Shown in pieces: positions 47,333-57,292 of a stretch of 64,000 nt of DNA. Origin of the DNA: Acidimicrobiaceae bacterium (GTDB lineage Bacteria; Actinomycetota; Acidimicrobiia; Acidimicrobiales; RAAP-2); assembly GCA_003132205.1 (NCBI GenBank), contig PKWY01000047.1:42731-106730 (forward strand), written 5' to 3'. Below the pieces are notes generated by a model. The model searched no databases. It was not told where the DNA came from and saw nothing but the letters and a program-made list of their open reading frames with translations. Each line of letters opens with the position of its first letter. The stretch's first letter is position 1. The translations under genes were made by a program, and so were the position numbers.

Positions 47333-49834
47333 ATGAGTTCCACTCCTAACCCCTACCGTCTGAATCGCAACGTCACACCGGCGGCCTACCGCATCTTCTT
47401 GACCCCCGATCTGGACGCCGCGACCTTCGCCGGACGGGTCGAAATCGACGTAACCATCAGCGAATCCGCGTCGTCGTTCACCCTGCACGCCATTGAACTG
47501 GCGCTCGGCGCCGCCACCGTCAGCGCCGGCGGCACGACGCTTCGCTCGAGCGAGCCGACCTTCGACGAGACCTACGAGACCGCCACCTTCTCCTTCCATG
47601 ATCCGCTGCCAGCCGGCGCCGCCACCGTCGAAATCGCCTTCACCGGCATCTTGAACGACCAGCTGCACGGCTTCTACCGCTCGACCTTCGTCGACTCCTC
47701 GGGGACCACGCACACGATCGCCACCACCCAGTTCGAGCACTCCGACGCGCGACGCGCCTTTCCGTGCTGGGACGAGCCCTCCTTCAAGGCCACGTATCAG
47801 GTGAACCTGACCGTGCCGAGCCACTTGGCCGCGTACTCGAACTCGCCCGAACTCTCCAACACCGATCTCGCCAACGGGCAACGCACCGTGAGCTACGCCC
47901 CCACCATGAAGATGTCGACCTACCTGGTGGCCTTCATCGTCGGACCCTTCGAGGAGACCCCGGCGCTGGACGTCGACGGAACCCCGCTGCGGATCGTCTT
48001 TCCCGTGGGCAAGGCCCACCTGACCGACCTGGCCCTCGAATCGGGCGCGTTCGCCCTTCGCTTCTTCTCCCAGTACTTCGACATCCCCTATCCCGGCGAC
48101 AAGCTCGACATGATCGCGATTCCGGACTTCGCCTTTGGCGCCATGGAGAACCTGGGATGCGTCACGTACCGCGAGACCGCCCTGCTCGTCGATCCGGCGT
48201 CGGCGTCGCTCGCCGAAAAAGAGCGCGTCGCGACCGTGGTGGCGCACGAGATCGCCCACATGTGGTTCGGCGACCTCGTCACCATGGAGTGGTGGGAGGG
48301 GATCTGGCTCAACGAGGCGTTCGCCACGTTCATGGAGGTGCTCTGCACCAACGCGCTTCGCCCGCAGTGGAAGATGTGGGTGGGCTTCGGAGTCGACCGT
48401 GACGCCGCACTGCAGATCGACGGCCTGCACTCGACGCGCCCAATCGAATACGAGGTGATCTCGCCCGACGACACCCGGGGCATGTTCGACGTCCTCACCT
48501 ACGAAAAGGGCGGCTCGGTGCTTCGCATGCTCGAGCAGTACCTCGGCGAAGAAACCTTCCGTGACGGCATCCGCCACTACCTGCGCAGGCACAGCTACGC
48601 CAACACCGTCACCACCGACCTCTGGGACGCACTCGAAGAGACATCCGGCCAGCCCGTTCGAAGCCTCATGAACACCTGGATTCTCCAGGGCGGGCACCCG
48701 CTCGTGACGCTCGCGGACGGCGAGCTCACCCAGCAGCCGTTCGCCTACGGCGAGCCCCGCGGCGCCAGCGCGATCGGCTCGTCGTGGCTCGTGCCCGTGC
48801 TCACCCGCTCCCTGAAGGGCGGCGCCACCAGCAAGCATCTCCTCGCCGACGAGCCCCTGAAGATCACCGACGAGCTCCCGGTCGTCCTGAACGCCGGGGG
48901 TTCCGGCGTGTTTCGTTCGCGCTACGGCGCGAACGAGCTCGCGGCGCTCGCCGAGCACATCGAAGAGCTCGAGGAGCTGGAGCGCGCCACCCTCGTCGCG
49001 GACAGCTGGGCGTCGCTCCTGGCGGGCCAGATCAAGTGGGACGCCTTTCTCGCCATCGCGCGCGGACTCGGAAACCAGGACGAGCCGACCCCGTGGGGCA
49101 CCGTCGCGACCGCCCTCGACTACGTGCACCGCGCCCTCGAACCGGACCAGCGTGCGGCGCTCGCCGACACGGTGCGCGGCCTCTTCGGCCCGCAGTTCGC
49201 CCGCCTCGGTTGGGACGCCCGGCCCGGCGAGAGCGAGCTCACTCCCCAGATGCGGGCCATCGTGCTCGGCGCGCTCGGCACCCTGGGACGCGACGAGGCG
49301 ATACAGGGCGAAGCGGTGAGGAGATTCGAGGCGAACGACATGGACGGCGACCTGGCGCGCGCGATCCTGCGCATCGTCGCGACCCAGAACCGGCCCGGCG
49401 ACTACGACGTCTTCCTCGAGCGCTACCACCACGCGGCGAATCCCCAGGAGGAGCAGCGCTACCAGTGGGGCCTGGCGGACTTCGCGGACGAGAAGGCCGC
49501 TCTCGACGCGGCGCAGAAGTGCTTCTCCGAGTTTCGCAACCAGGACGCCGCCATCGTGCTCGGCCTGCTCACCCGAAACGCCACGACCGGTCCCCTGGTG
49601 TGGAGGTACTTCACCGGGCGGTGGGACGAGGTGCTGGAGAAGTTCCCGTTGAACTCGCACTCGCGCCTGGCCCTCGGTTTTCCGACCTTCATAGGCGACG
49701 AGGCCTTCGCCGACGAGGTGGAGAAGTTCCACACCGAGCATCCGCTCGGCGGCGAGCAGCGCACCGTCGCGCAGCAGATCGAGCGAATGCGCGTGGGTCT
49801 CACCTTCGCCGGCGCGATCCGCCAGCAGTTCTAG
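47333..49834 (+). CDS. pepN: Aminopeptidase N (M1 family)
   Basis: FGAMENLGCVTYRE; VVAHEIAHMWFGDLVTMEWWEGIWLNEAFA (HExxH-x18-E); MSSTPNPYRLNRNVTP start. Confidence 0.96.
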   Translation: MSSTPNPYRLNRNVTPAAYRIFLTPDLDAATFAGRVEIDVTISESASSFTLHAIELALGAATVSAGGTTLRSSEPTFDETYETATFSFHDPLPAGAATVEIAFTGILNDQLHGFYRSTFVDSSGTTHTIATTQFEHSDARRAFPCWDEPSFKATYQVNLTVPSHLAAYSNSPELSNTDLANGQRTVSYAPTMKMSTYLVAFIVGPFEETPALDVDGTPLRIVFPVGKAHLTDLALESGAFALRFFSQYFDIPYPGDKLDMIAIPDFAFGAMENLGCVTYRETALLVDPASASLAEKERVATVVAHEIAHMWFGDLVTMEWWEGIWLNEAFATFMEVLCTNALRPQWKMWVGFGVDRDAALQIDGLHSTRPIEYEVISPDDTRGMFDVLTYEKGGSVLRMLEQYLGEETFRDGIRHYLRRHSYANTVTTDLWDALEETSGQPVRSLMNTWILQGGHPLVTLADGELTQQPFAYGEPRGASAIGSSWLVPVLTRSLKGGATSKHLLADEPLKITDELPVVLNAGGSGVFRSRYGANELAALAEHIEELEELERATLVADSWASLLAGQIKWDAFLAIARGLGNQDEPTPWGTVATALDYVHRALEPDQRAALADTVRGLFGPQFARLGWDARPGESELTPQMRAIVLGALGTLGRDEAIQGEAVRRFEANDMDGDLARAILRIVATQNRPGDYDVFLERYHHAANPQEEQRYQWGLADFADEKAALDAAQKCFSEFRNQDAAIVLGLLTRNATTGPLVWRYFTGRWDEVLEKFPLNSHSRLALGFPTFIGDEAFADEVEKFHTEHPLGGEQRTVAQQIERMRVGLTFAGAIRQQF

Positions 49835-49843
49835 GTTGACGCA

Positions 49844-50434
49844 GTGAACATCGGGGCGTTCCTCGGCATCTTCGCCCTCATGTTCTTGTTGGAGCTTCCC
49901 GACAAGACCATGATCGCGACGATCGTGATGAGCACGAAGGCCCGGCCCACTTCGATCGTGATCGGCGCGTCGGCGGGCTTCATCGTCCAGATGGCGCTCG
50001 CGGTCGCGGCGGGAAGCCTGCTCACGCTGCTTCCGGTGCACATCAAGGACTTCATCGTGGCGCTGCTCTTCCTCGCCGGGGCGGCGTATCTGTTCCTGTC
50101 GTCAGAGGAACAGGCCGAGGAGGAAGGAGCCCACGAGGCTGAAGCCGAGCGGGCCGCCTCTCGTACGCGCGAGATCGCCACGGCCTTCGCCGTGATCTTC
50201 GTCGGCGAGTTCGGCGACCTCACCCAGATCCAGGCCGCCAACTTCTCCGCCAAGACCCACCAGCCGTTCGAGGTCTTTCTCGCCTCGTCGCTCGCGCTCG
50301 TCCTCGTCTCGTTCGTCGGCGCCTACGGCGGGCAGCTGCTCCAGCGCGTGGTGCCCCTGGAGAAGATCCGACTCGCCGGCGGGGTCATCTTCGCGGGCCT
50401 CGGCATCTACACGCTGGTAAAGCTGTTCGCCTGA
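49844..50434 (+). CDS. TMEM165/GDT1 (UPF0016) family transporter
   Basis: Two halves with FLLELPDKTMIATIVMST and FVGEFGDLTQIQAANFSAK motifs; six TM segments. Confidence 0.88.
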   Translation: MNIGAFLGIFALMFLLELPDKTMIATIVMSTKARPTSIVIGASAGFIVQMALAVAAGSLLTLLPVHIKDFIVALLFLAGAAYLFLSSEEQAEEEGAHEAEAERAASRTREIATAFAVIFVGEFGDLTQIQAANFSAKTHQPFEVFLASSLALVLVSFVGAYGGQLLQRVVPLEKIRLAGGVIFAGLGIYTLVKLFA

Positions 50435-51069
50435 TGAGCCGGTCCGATGACCTCCTGGAGTTCGCCGACACGGTGAAGGGCTTCATGCCCCGCGACGAGG
50501 GCCTCGCGCTGTACCGCGGCGCCCTCGAGCACGCCGGAGGCGACGCGGGCGGAACCTGGCTGGAGGTCGGGGCGTGGTGCGGCAAGTCCGCCGTCTACCT
50601 CGGGGCCGCCGCCGAGCAGAACAACGCCGTGCTCTATTCGCTCGACCATCATCACGGCAGCGAGGAGAACCAGGAGGGCTGGGAGCACTTCGACTACACC
50701 CTCGTCGACCCCGTCGACGGACGGCTGAACACCCTCCCCACGTGGCAGCGCACGATCGCCGAGGCGGCCCTCGAATCGACGGTGATCGGACTCGTCGGGC
50801 CCTCGCTCGTGGTGGCGGCCCACTTCGCCCAGCCCCTCGACATCTTGTTCATCGACGGCGGCCACGGCGCCGAGATCGCGTGGGCTGACTACGAGGCGTG
50901 GACGCCCAAGGTCGTCGTCGGAGGACTCCTGATGATCCACGACGTGTTCGTGAACCCCGTCGACGGCGGCCGCCCGCCCTACGAGATCTATCTCGCGGCG
51001 CTGGAGAGCGGGACGTTCGTCGATCTGGCGAGCGAGGGCTCGCTGCGCGTGCTCACGCGCGTCGGCTAG
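50434..51069 (+). CDS. Class I SAM-dependent methyltransferase
   Basis: GTWLEVGAWCGKSAVYLGAAAEQ...LYSLDHHHGSEENQEGW...LFIDGGHGAEIAWADYEAW. Confidence 0.82.
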   Translation: MSRSDDLLEFADTVKGFMPRDEGLALYRGALEHAGGDAGGTWLEVGAWCGKSAVYLGAAAEQNNAVLYSLDHHHGSEENQEGWEHFDYTLVDPVDGRLNTLPTWQRTIAEAALESTVIGLVGPSLVVAAHFAQPLDILFIDGGHGAEIAWADYEAWTPKVVVGGLLMIHDVFVNPVDGGRPPYEIYLAALESGTFVDLASEGSLRVLTRVG

Positions 51070-52148
51070 CTGGTCTGCGAAAGCGGGCAGCCCGGCTCGA
51101 AAAGGTCGAGCGGTATGGGAAGCTCGCCGTGGCGAAAGAGCCCCGCCGCGGGCGACGAGGAGGTCAAGGCGTCGACCGCGAGGATGATCGCCGCCGAGGT
51201 GTAGGACGTGATCTCACAGTCCGGGAACGTCACCACCCCGGGATAGGCGATGCCCGTCCAGTAGGCGCCATCTTCGCGCCGGTGGCGTTGGGTGCAGCTG
51301 AAGAGGTCGAGCGCGACGTTGTTGAGCCCGAGCCCTTCGAGGGCGAGCACGCACTCCGCCGTCTCGGCGGCGGTGACCCAATCGTTCGTCGACACGCAGC
51401 GCACCCCGTAACCATCCATGACGTGGCGCTCCCACCCGTCGCTGATGCGCTTCTCCCCCGCGGCGCCGGTGAGCGCACCGGAGAAGATCGGGTAGTACCA
51501 GTCCATGGCGAACTCGTTCTTCGGGGCGAACGCCCCCGGATGGTGCGCCACGGCGTGGCCGAGGCGGCCCGCGGCGAACTCCCACGAAGGCCTCTGGTGG
51601 CCGAGTCGCTCCGCGAGCGCCACGGCGCAGCGCAGCGAATGAAAGATCGATGACGACCCCGTGAGCAGCGCGTAGGCCTCGGGCCGTCCCATCGAGTCGA
51701 GCGACCATCGAATCGTGCCGTCGTCGAGCTGCCAGCGAAGGACGAACTCCGTGGCGCTTTCGACGTACGCCCACATGCTCTGGGCGAAGTCGACGTCGCC
51801 GGTGGCGAGCAGGTAGTGGTAGATGCCCGTCGCGACGTAGGCGCACACGTTGGTGTCGAGTCGGGTGTCCTTGACGCCGCCGCCCTGGTAGTAGTTGAAC
51901 CAGCTGCCGTCGCCGAGCTGGGTCGCGGCGAGCCATCGGTACGCGGCGCGCGCCTCCTCCTGGTAACCGGTGATCGTGAGGGCCATCGCCGCTTCCACGT
52001 GGTTCCAGGGGTCGCAGTGGCCGCCGGGGAACCAAGGAATCTGGCCGCTGGTGACCTGGAGCGACGCCAGGTGCGACGCCGTCAGGGCCACGTCGCTGGC
52101 GCTCAGAAGTCCCGGCACCCCGGACATGTGGTTCGTCGAGAGGCTCAT
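51066..52148 (-). CDS. Alpha/alpha-toroid (prenyltransferase/terpene-cyclase-like) protein
   Basis: Repeated helical motifs (QVTSGQIPWFPGGHCDPWNHVEAAMAL, WLAATQLGDGSWFNYY, WQLDDGTIRWSLD, RREDGAYWTGIAYPG). Confidence 0.7.
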   Translation of the reverse strand: MSLSTNHMSGVPGLLSASDVALTASHLASLQVTSGQIPWFPGGHCDPWNHVEAAMALTITGYQEEARAAYRWLAATQLGDGSWFNYYQGGGVKDTRLDTNVCAYVATGIYHYLLATGDVDFAQSMWAYVESATEFVLRWQLDDGTIRWSLDSMGRPEAYALLTGSSSIFHSLRCAVALAERLGHQRPSWEFAAGRLGHAVAHHPGAFAPKNEFAMDWYYPIFSGALTGAAGEKRISDGWERHVMDGYGVRCVSTNDWVTAAETAECVLALEGLGLNNVALDLFSCTQRHRREDGAYWTGIAYPGVVTFPDCEITSYTSAAIILAVDALTSSSPAAGLFRHGELPIPLDLFEPGCPLSQTS

Positions 52149-52864
52149 CGGTCGGGCTTCACCAGGTAGACGATGACCGACTTACCGATGAGGGGCGCGA
52201 GGACCCGCTCCATGTAGCGCGTGGTTCTGGGCGCCTTCATGATGTCCCATACCAGGAGGCGGTGGTAGTTCCTCACGAAGAAGTTCTTGTCGTTCTTCGT
52301 GCCGACGAGGCACTTCAACCACCAGTAGGGGCTGTGCAGGCCGTGCGCGTAGTGGTGGCCCGTTACGCGCATGCCCACCGAACCCAGCCGCGCCTCCAGC
52401 ACGGAACGGCGGTAGATGCGGATGTGCCCACCCGGCACGTTGTGATACGCGTCCGACAGCGCCCAGTTGACCACTTCGGGACCGAAACGCGGCACGGTGA
52501 TGGCCATTGTCCCGCCGCCTCGAAGCACCCTCGCCAACTCGCGCATCGCCGCCACGTCGTCGGGGATGTGTTCGAGGACCTCCGAGCAGATCACCCGGTC
52601 GAAGGTGCCGTCGGGAAAGGGCAAGTGCAGGGCGTCACCCTGCACGGCCGCCGTGTGCAGGCCCGGCGAGGTCAGCTCGCCCGCTTCGACCATCGCGGCG
52701 AAGGTCGCCGCCACGCCCTCGACCTCGTCGCGGCCCGCGTCGAGCGCCACCACGTTCGCCCCGCGCCGGGCGGCTTCGAACGCGTGGCGGCCGAAGCCGC
52801 AGCCCAGATCGAGAATCTTGTCCCCGCTCGCGAGCCCCAGCAGGTCGTAGTCAGCCGTCAGCAC
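52145..52864 (-). CDS. Class I SAM-dependent methyltransferase
   Basis: GDKILDLGCGFGRHAFEAARRGANVVALDAG...FDRVICSEVLEHIPDDVAAMRELARVLRGGGTMAITVP; GTG start overlaps the upstream GT stop. Confidence 0.9.
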   Translation of the reverse strand: MLTADYDLLGLASGDKILDLGCGFGRHAFEAARRGANVVALDAGRDEVEGVAATFAAMVEAGELTSPGLHTAAVQGDALHLPFPDGTFDRVICSEVLEHIPDDVAAMRELARVLRGGGTMAITVPRFGPEVVNWALSDAYHNVPGGHIRIYRRSVLEARLGSVGMRVTGHHYAHGLHSPYWWLKCLVGTKNDKNFFVRNYHRLLVWDIMKAPRTTRYMERVLAPLIGKSVIVYLVKPDR

Positions 52865-54267
52865 TAGTCGAAGTCCATCGAGGCCGGAAGGGACTTCCCG
52901 TTCAGGATGGCGTCGTAGCAAGCGGCCGTGCCGCGCGCCGTCACCTGCCAGGTGAAGCGTTCGATGACGCGCTCGCGGCCGTTGGCCCCGAGGCGGTCCG
53001 CCAGTTCGCGGTCGTCGAGCAGCAGGCGGATGGCGTTCACGAGGGCATCGGGGTTGTTGGGCTCGACCAGCAGGCCCGTCTCGCCGCTCGTTCCGACAAC
53101 CTCGGGCAGCGCGCCACCGGTCGTCGCGACGACGGGGACACCGCAACTCATGGCCTCGATGGCGGGCAGCGAGAAACCCTCGTAGAGGCTCGGCACGATG
53201 GCGACCTCGGCTTCGCCGTAGAGGCGGGCCAGCTCCTCGTCGGTCACGCCAGAGATCGTGGTCACGATGTCGTTGAGGCCGAGGCGCTCCATGGTTGAGG
53301 CCACGCGCCCCTCGGCCTTGGGCTTGCCGATCACCACGAGGTCGATGTCGCGCTCGACGCGCAGCTTGGCGATCGCCTCGAGCAGGGGCACCAGGCCCTT
53401 CATGGGAACGTCCGAGGAAGAAGTGACCATCAGGCGGCCCTTCTTCTTCACCACGTCGTCGTAGGGCTTGAAGACCGTGTGGTCGACCCCGACCGGCACG
53501 ACCGTGAGACGCTCGAGGGAAACCTTCATCTGGGCGTTGATGTCGATCCTCGAGTTGTGCGACACCGTCAGCACCGCCGGCAGCTGCTTCACGACCCGCA
53601 CCTGCATCCGCAAGAAACCGAACCAACGGCGGGTCGTGAACCGCTTCCAGGCGGTGTCCACGTGGTCGAGCGCGATTGACCGGTCGACGGTGATCGGGTG
53701 GTGGAGGGTCTCGAGGACCGGCCATCCTTCGCGGTGCAGCTTCAAGATTCCCGGTCCCATGCACTGGTTGTCGTGGATGATGTCGAAGTCCCCGCGGCGG
53801 TCTTTCAGGATCTTCTCGATGCGCATCGAATAGGCCAGGGGCTCGCCGAAACCGGCGCTCATCATGACCGCGAACTCGGCGAGGTCGGCCCTCGACGTGA
53901 ACTCCGAGCGGGCGGGAATCCGGAAGGGGTCCGGGTCGCGGTAGAGGTCGAGGCCGCGAACGGCGGTGAAGCCCACGCCCTCGTCGAGCTCGGGCCACGG
54001 CGGCCCGGAGAACACCTCGACGCTGTGGCCCAGATTCGTGAGTTCGCGGGTGAGGTGACGGGTGTAGACGCCCTGGCCGCCGCAGCGCGGATTACCCCGG
54101 TAGATGAGAAAGGCAATGCGCAGCTTGCCCGGCTCGGGCGCCCGCGCCGGTACGTGGGCGGGTGTCAAGATGGTCTTGGAGAGGGCCCACGAAGCCTTGG
54201 TTTCGGCAATTGTCTGGCGAAGGGATCGGGACACGGTCCAACTTTCGGATTCGGCGAAGTTCTTCAT
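52864..54267 (-). CDS. GT4-family glycosyltransferase
   Basis: IAFLIYRGNPRCGGQGVYTRHLTRELTNLGHSVEVFSGPP; SLYEGFSLPAIEAMSCGVPVVAT (intact EX7E); ATG with upstream GGAG. Confidence 0.92.
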   Translation of the reverse strand: MKNFAESESWTVSRSLRQTIAETKASWALSKTILTPAHVPARAPEPGKLRIAFLIYRGNPRCGGQGVYTRHLTRELTNLGHSVEVFSGPPWPELDEGVGFTAVRGLDLYRDPDPFRIPARSEFTSRADLAEFAVMMSAGFGEPLAYSMRIEKILKDRRGDFDIIHDNQCMGPGILKLHREGWPVLETLHHPITVDRSIALDHVDTAWKRFTTRRWFGFLRMQVRVVKQLPAVLTVSHNSRIDINAQMKVSLERLTVVPVGVDHTVFKPYDDVVKKKGRLMVTSSSDVPMKGLVPLLEAIAKLRVERDIDLVVIGKPKAEGRVASTMERLGLNDIVTTISGVTDEELARLYGEAEVAIVPSLYEGFSLPAIEAMSCGVPVVATTGGALPEVVGTSGETGLLVEPNNPDALVNAIRLLLDDRELADRLGANGRERVIERFTWQVTARGTAACYDAILNGKSLPASMDFD

Positions 54268-54337
54268 TCTCCTCCAATTCACGATTTGGCACAAATGCCA
54301 CTTCACGGTGGCGCGAAGGATGACTACGCTGCCAACT

Positions 54338-55570
54338 ATGGATCTGACATACCCCACCGAAGCTGAATCGTTCCGCGGAGAAATCCGCGCCTGGCTGGAG
54401 GAGAACCTGCCCACCGGCTGGTTCGAGCCGGGCTTCAAGCTGAGCGGCGACGAGCGCAAGGAGTTCAACAAGACCTGGACCGACAAGTTGTTCGCCGGCG
54501 GCTGGATTTGCGCCGGATGGCCGGTCGAATACGGCGGCAAGGGCCTCTCGCTGCTCGAGCAGGTCGTGCTCAATGAGGAGTTCGCGAAGGCCGGCGCGCC
54601 GATGCGCGCCGACTTCTTCGGCGACACGCTCGTCGGGCCGACGATTCTGCAGTGGGGCACCGAAGAGCAGAAGCAGGAGTTCATTCCGGGCATCCTCCAG
54701 GGGAAGATCGCCTGGTGCCAGGGCTTCTCCGAGCCCGACGCTGGAAGTGACCTCGCGAGCCTGAAGACGACCGCGGTGCTCGACGGCGACGAATGGGTCA
54801 TCAACGGCCAGAAGGTGTGGACGACCCAGGCCCAGCACGCCGACTACGTCTTCCTGATGACCCGAACGGACCCCGATGCGCCCCAGCACGCGGGAATCAG
54901 CTACATGCTCGTGCCCATGCGCCAAGAAGGCGTGGAGGTCCGACCGATCACGCAGGTTGACGGAAGCGCTGAGTTCAACGAGGTGTTCTTCACCAACGCG
55001 CGCTGCGCCAAGGCCAACGTCGTGGGCGGCGTGAACAACGGTTGGAAGGTCGCGATGACCACCCTCGGTTTCGAGCGCGGCTCGTCATCGACCACCGGCT
55101 ACCGGCGCTTCTTGAAGGAGTGGGAAGTGATCCTGAAGGAGGCCCAGCGCCTCAACAAGAACCACGACCTTCGCGTGCGCAACGATCTCGTGAAGGCGTG
55201 GGAGAAGGTGAAGATCATGCAGATCAACGGCTACCGCTCGTTGACCGACTCGCTCAACAACACTCACAACACCGCGCTGCTGGGCGCGTGCAACAAGATG
55301 TTCTGGTCCGAGACGCACCGCGCGAGCATGGAGCTCGCCATCGATGTCCTGGGGATGGAAGGTCAGATCCTGTCCGGCACGGGAGACGCCGAAGGGATGT
55401 TTCCGGGAGTGCGCCGCGGCCGCGCCGACTACCCGGTCTCGGAGATGCAGGCGTCCTTCTTCTTCTCGCGTTCCGAGACCATCTGGGGCGGCACCGCGGA
55501 GATCCAGCGCAACATCATCGGTGAGCGCGCCCTGGGACTGCCGAAGGAGCCGAAGCCTCAGAAGGTCTAG
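54338..55570 (+). CDS. Acyl-CoA dehydrogenase
   Basis: WCQGFSEPDAGSDLASLKTTAVLDGDEWVINGQKVWTTQAQHAD; SETIWGGTAEIQRNIIGERALGLP. Confidence 0.94.
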   Translation: MDLTYPTEAESFRGEIRAWLEENLPTGWFEPGFKLSGDERKEFNKTWTDKLFAGGWICAGWPVEYGGKGLSLLEQVVLNEEFAKAGAPMRADFFGDTLVGPTILQWGTEEQKQEFIPGILQGKIAWCQGFSEPDAGSDLASLKTTAVLDGDEWVINGQKVWTTQAQHADYVFLMTRTDPDAPQHAGISYMLVPMRQEGVEVRPITQVDGSAEFNEVFFTNARCAKANVVGGVNNGWKVAMTTLGFERGSSSTTGYRRFLKEWEVILKEAQRLNKNHDLRVRNDLVKAWEKVKIMQINGYRSLTDSLNNTHNTALLGACNKMFWSETHRASMELAIDVLGMEGQILSGTGDAEGMFPGVRRGRADYPVSEMQASFFFSRSETIWGGTAEIQRNIIGERALGLPKEPKPQKV

Positions 55571-56811
55571 GCCCTCTGCAGCATGGCAATGTTGCGCTCG
55601 TCCTGGCGCAGTGAAATCACGAGCCAGACGCCGGTGATCAACGCGAATCCCGATCCGACTTCCATGCCGATCCTCGGATTGGTTGCGGCGATGATCGCCC
55701 CGATGAGCGGGGCGCCGATGGGAGTCGTGCCGAGGAACGCGATGCCGTAGAGGCTCATCACGCGGCCACGCATGTGCTGGCTCGAGTTCAACTGCAACGT
55801 GGCGTTCGCCGATGACATGAAGGCAATGGAGAATGCACCCGTCGGCACGAGCGCGATCTCGGCCCAGGTGATCGAGGGCGCGAACGACGTGAGCGTCATG
55901 AAGAGACCGAAGCCGAGGAGGAGCGTCGCGATCAGGCGAGGCGTGGGGCGCGAGCGGTGAGCGACGAAGAGCCCGCCGAAGACGGCGCCCAGCCCCATCG
56001 CCGCCATGAGAAGCCCGTAGTCCGCCGCCGACGTCTGGTGGAAGGTGTGGCGGGTCAGCAGCGGCAGCATCACCGTGAAGTTGTAGGCGAAGGTCCCGAC
56101 GACTGCCACCGACAGGATGACGTCTCGAAGCACCGGATTCGCCGCGACGTACCTGAGCCCGAGCCGCAACTGGCCCTTCTCGCGTTCGACGGTCCTCATG
56201 GGCAGGAACTCAGCTCGCCGCATCAGCGCCAGCGCCAGCAATACGGCGAGGTAGGAGACCGCATTCGCGTAGAAGCACACCGCCGTCCCGACGACCGCGA
56301 TGAAACCGGCGGCGATTCCCGGGCCAATCAGACGTCCCGCGTTCATCAGCACGCTGTTGAGGCTCACCGCGTTCGCGATCAGGTCACGGCCCACCATCTC
56401 CTGCACGAACGCCTGGCGCGCGGGAACGTCGAACATGTTGACCACGCCGAGTAGTCCGGCGAGCACGAACACCGTGGCGACGGTGACGTGATGGGTGGTG
56501 ACGAGCAGCCCGAGCACCAGGGCGAGCAGGGCCGCCGAGACTTGGGTGAAGTACAGGATGCGCCGCTTCTCGTGGCGGTCGGCGATGAGTCCGCCGTAGG
56601 AACCGAGCAGCAGCATCGGCACGTACTGCAGCGCCACGGCGATGCCGAGGTCGACCGAGGATCCGGTGATTTGCAGGACCAGCCAGCCCTGGGCCACCGA
56701 CTGCATCCAGGTTCCCGAGACCGAGATGAGCTGGCCTATGAAGTAGAGGCGGAAGTTGCGCACCGAGAGCGCGGCGAATGTCCTTGACGAGAATCTCCGG
56801 GCCGCGCTCAT
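55567..56811 (-). CDS. MFS transporter
   Basis: FRLYFIGQLISVSGTWMQSVAQGWLVLQIT...GGLIADRHEKRR; 12 TM; ATGA overlap with MarR gene. Confidence 0.9.
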   Translation of the reverse strand: MSAARRFSSRTFAALSVRNFRLYFIGQLISVSGTWMQSVAQGWLVLQITGSSVDLGIAVALQYVPMLLLGSYGGLIADRHEKRRILYFTQVSAALLALVLGLLVTTHHVTVATVFVLAGLLGVVNMFDVPARQAFVQEMVGRDLIANAVSLNSVLMNAGRLIGPGIAAGFIAVVGTAVCFYANAVSYLAVLLALALMRRAEFLPMRTVEREKGQLRLGLRYVAANPVLRDVILSVAVVGTFAYNFTVMLPLLTRHTFHQTSAADYGLLMAAMGLGAVFGGLFVAHRSRPTPRLIATLLLGFGLFMTLTSFAPSITWAEIALVPTGAFSIAFMSSANATLQLNSSQHMRGRVMSLYGIAFLGTTPIGAPLIGAIIAATNPRIGMEVGSGFALITGVWLVISLRQDERNIAMLQRA

Positions 56812-57233
56812 TCGTCCTCCAGCAGCGCTTCGAGGAAGGCGGCGAGCTCGTGGGCCTTCAACTGGTCCTTCGTCGTCAGCGAGAGGAGCTTCTTCTCCAG
56901 GAATTCGGTCTTGCGTTGGCGAATCGTGGCCAACTCCTTTCGACCGAGCGCGGTCAACCGGACCCGGGTGCATCGGCGGTCTTCCGGGTCGGCAGAACTC
57001 GCAATGAGCCCCGCTTCCTCCATGGTCCTTACGAGCCGCGTCACCGACGGCGGCTGAATCTGCTCAGCGAGGGCCAACTCGCCCAACGAAGGATTCTTTC
57101 GACTGTTGATGACGGCGAGCATCGATGCCTGGGCGGGCGAGACACCGCCGAGCGCCGAGTACCGCAGCTTGCGGTTGAGCCGCGTGATCGACCGGCGTAG
57201 CCGTGCCGCGGTCTCTGTCGTCGTCTCATCCAT
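56808..57233 (-). CDS. MarR-family transcriptional regulator
   Basis: SALGGVSPAQASMLAVINSRKNPSLGELALAEQIQPPSVTRLVRTMEEAGLIASSADPEDRRCTRVRLTALGRKEL. Confidence 0.92.
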   Translation of the reverse strand: MDETTTETAARLRRSITRLNRKLRYSALGGVSPAQASMLAVINSRKNPSLGELALAEQIQPPSVTRLVRTMEEAGLIASSADPEDRRCTRVRLTALGRKELATIRQRKTEFLEKKLLSLTTKDQLKAHELAAFLEALLEDE

Positions 57234-57249
57234 TAGTTCACCTAACTAA
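57233..57249. promoter_or_regulatory. Putative MarR operator
   Basis: Perfect 6-bp inverted repeat TTAGTT-cacct-AACTAA touching the MarR start codon. Confidence 0.6.
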
Positions 57250-57292
57250 ATAATATCAGGTGACCTAGGGTTTCATGCAGAAGAAGAGTCCC

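Noticed and set aside
47318-50041. 907-aa minus-strand ORF opposite pepN
   Set aside because: Low-complexity antisense translation; pepN has complete M1 motifs
52865-53998. N-terminal part of the 617-aa methyltransferase ORF
   Set aside because: Out-of-frame reading of the GT4 gene; real start is GTG at 52864
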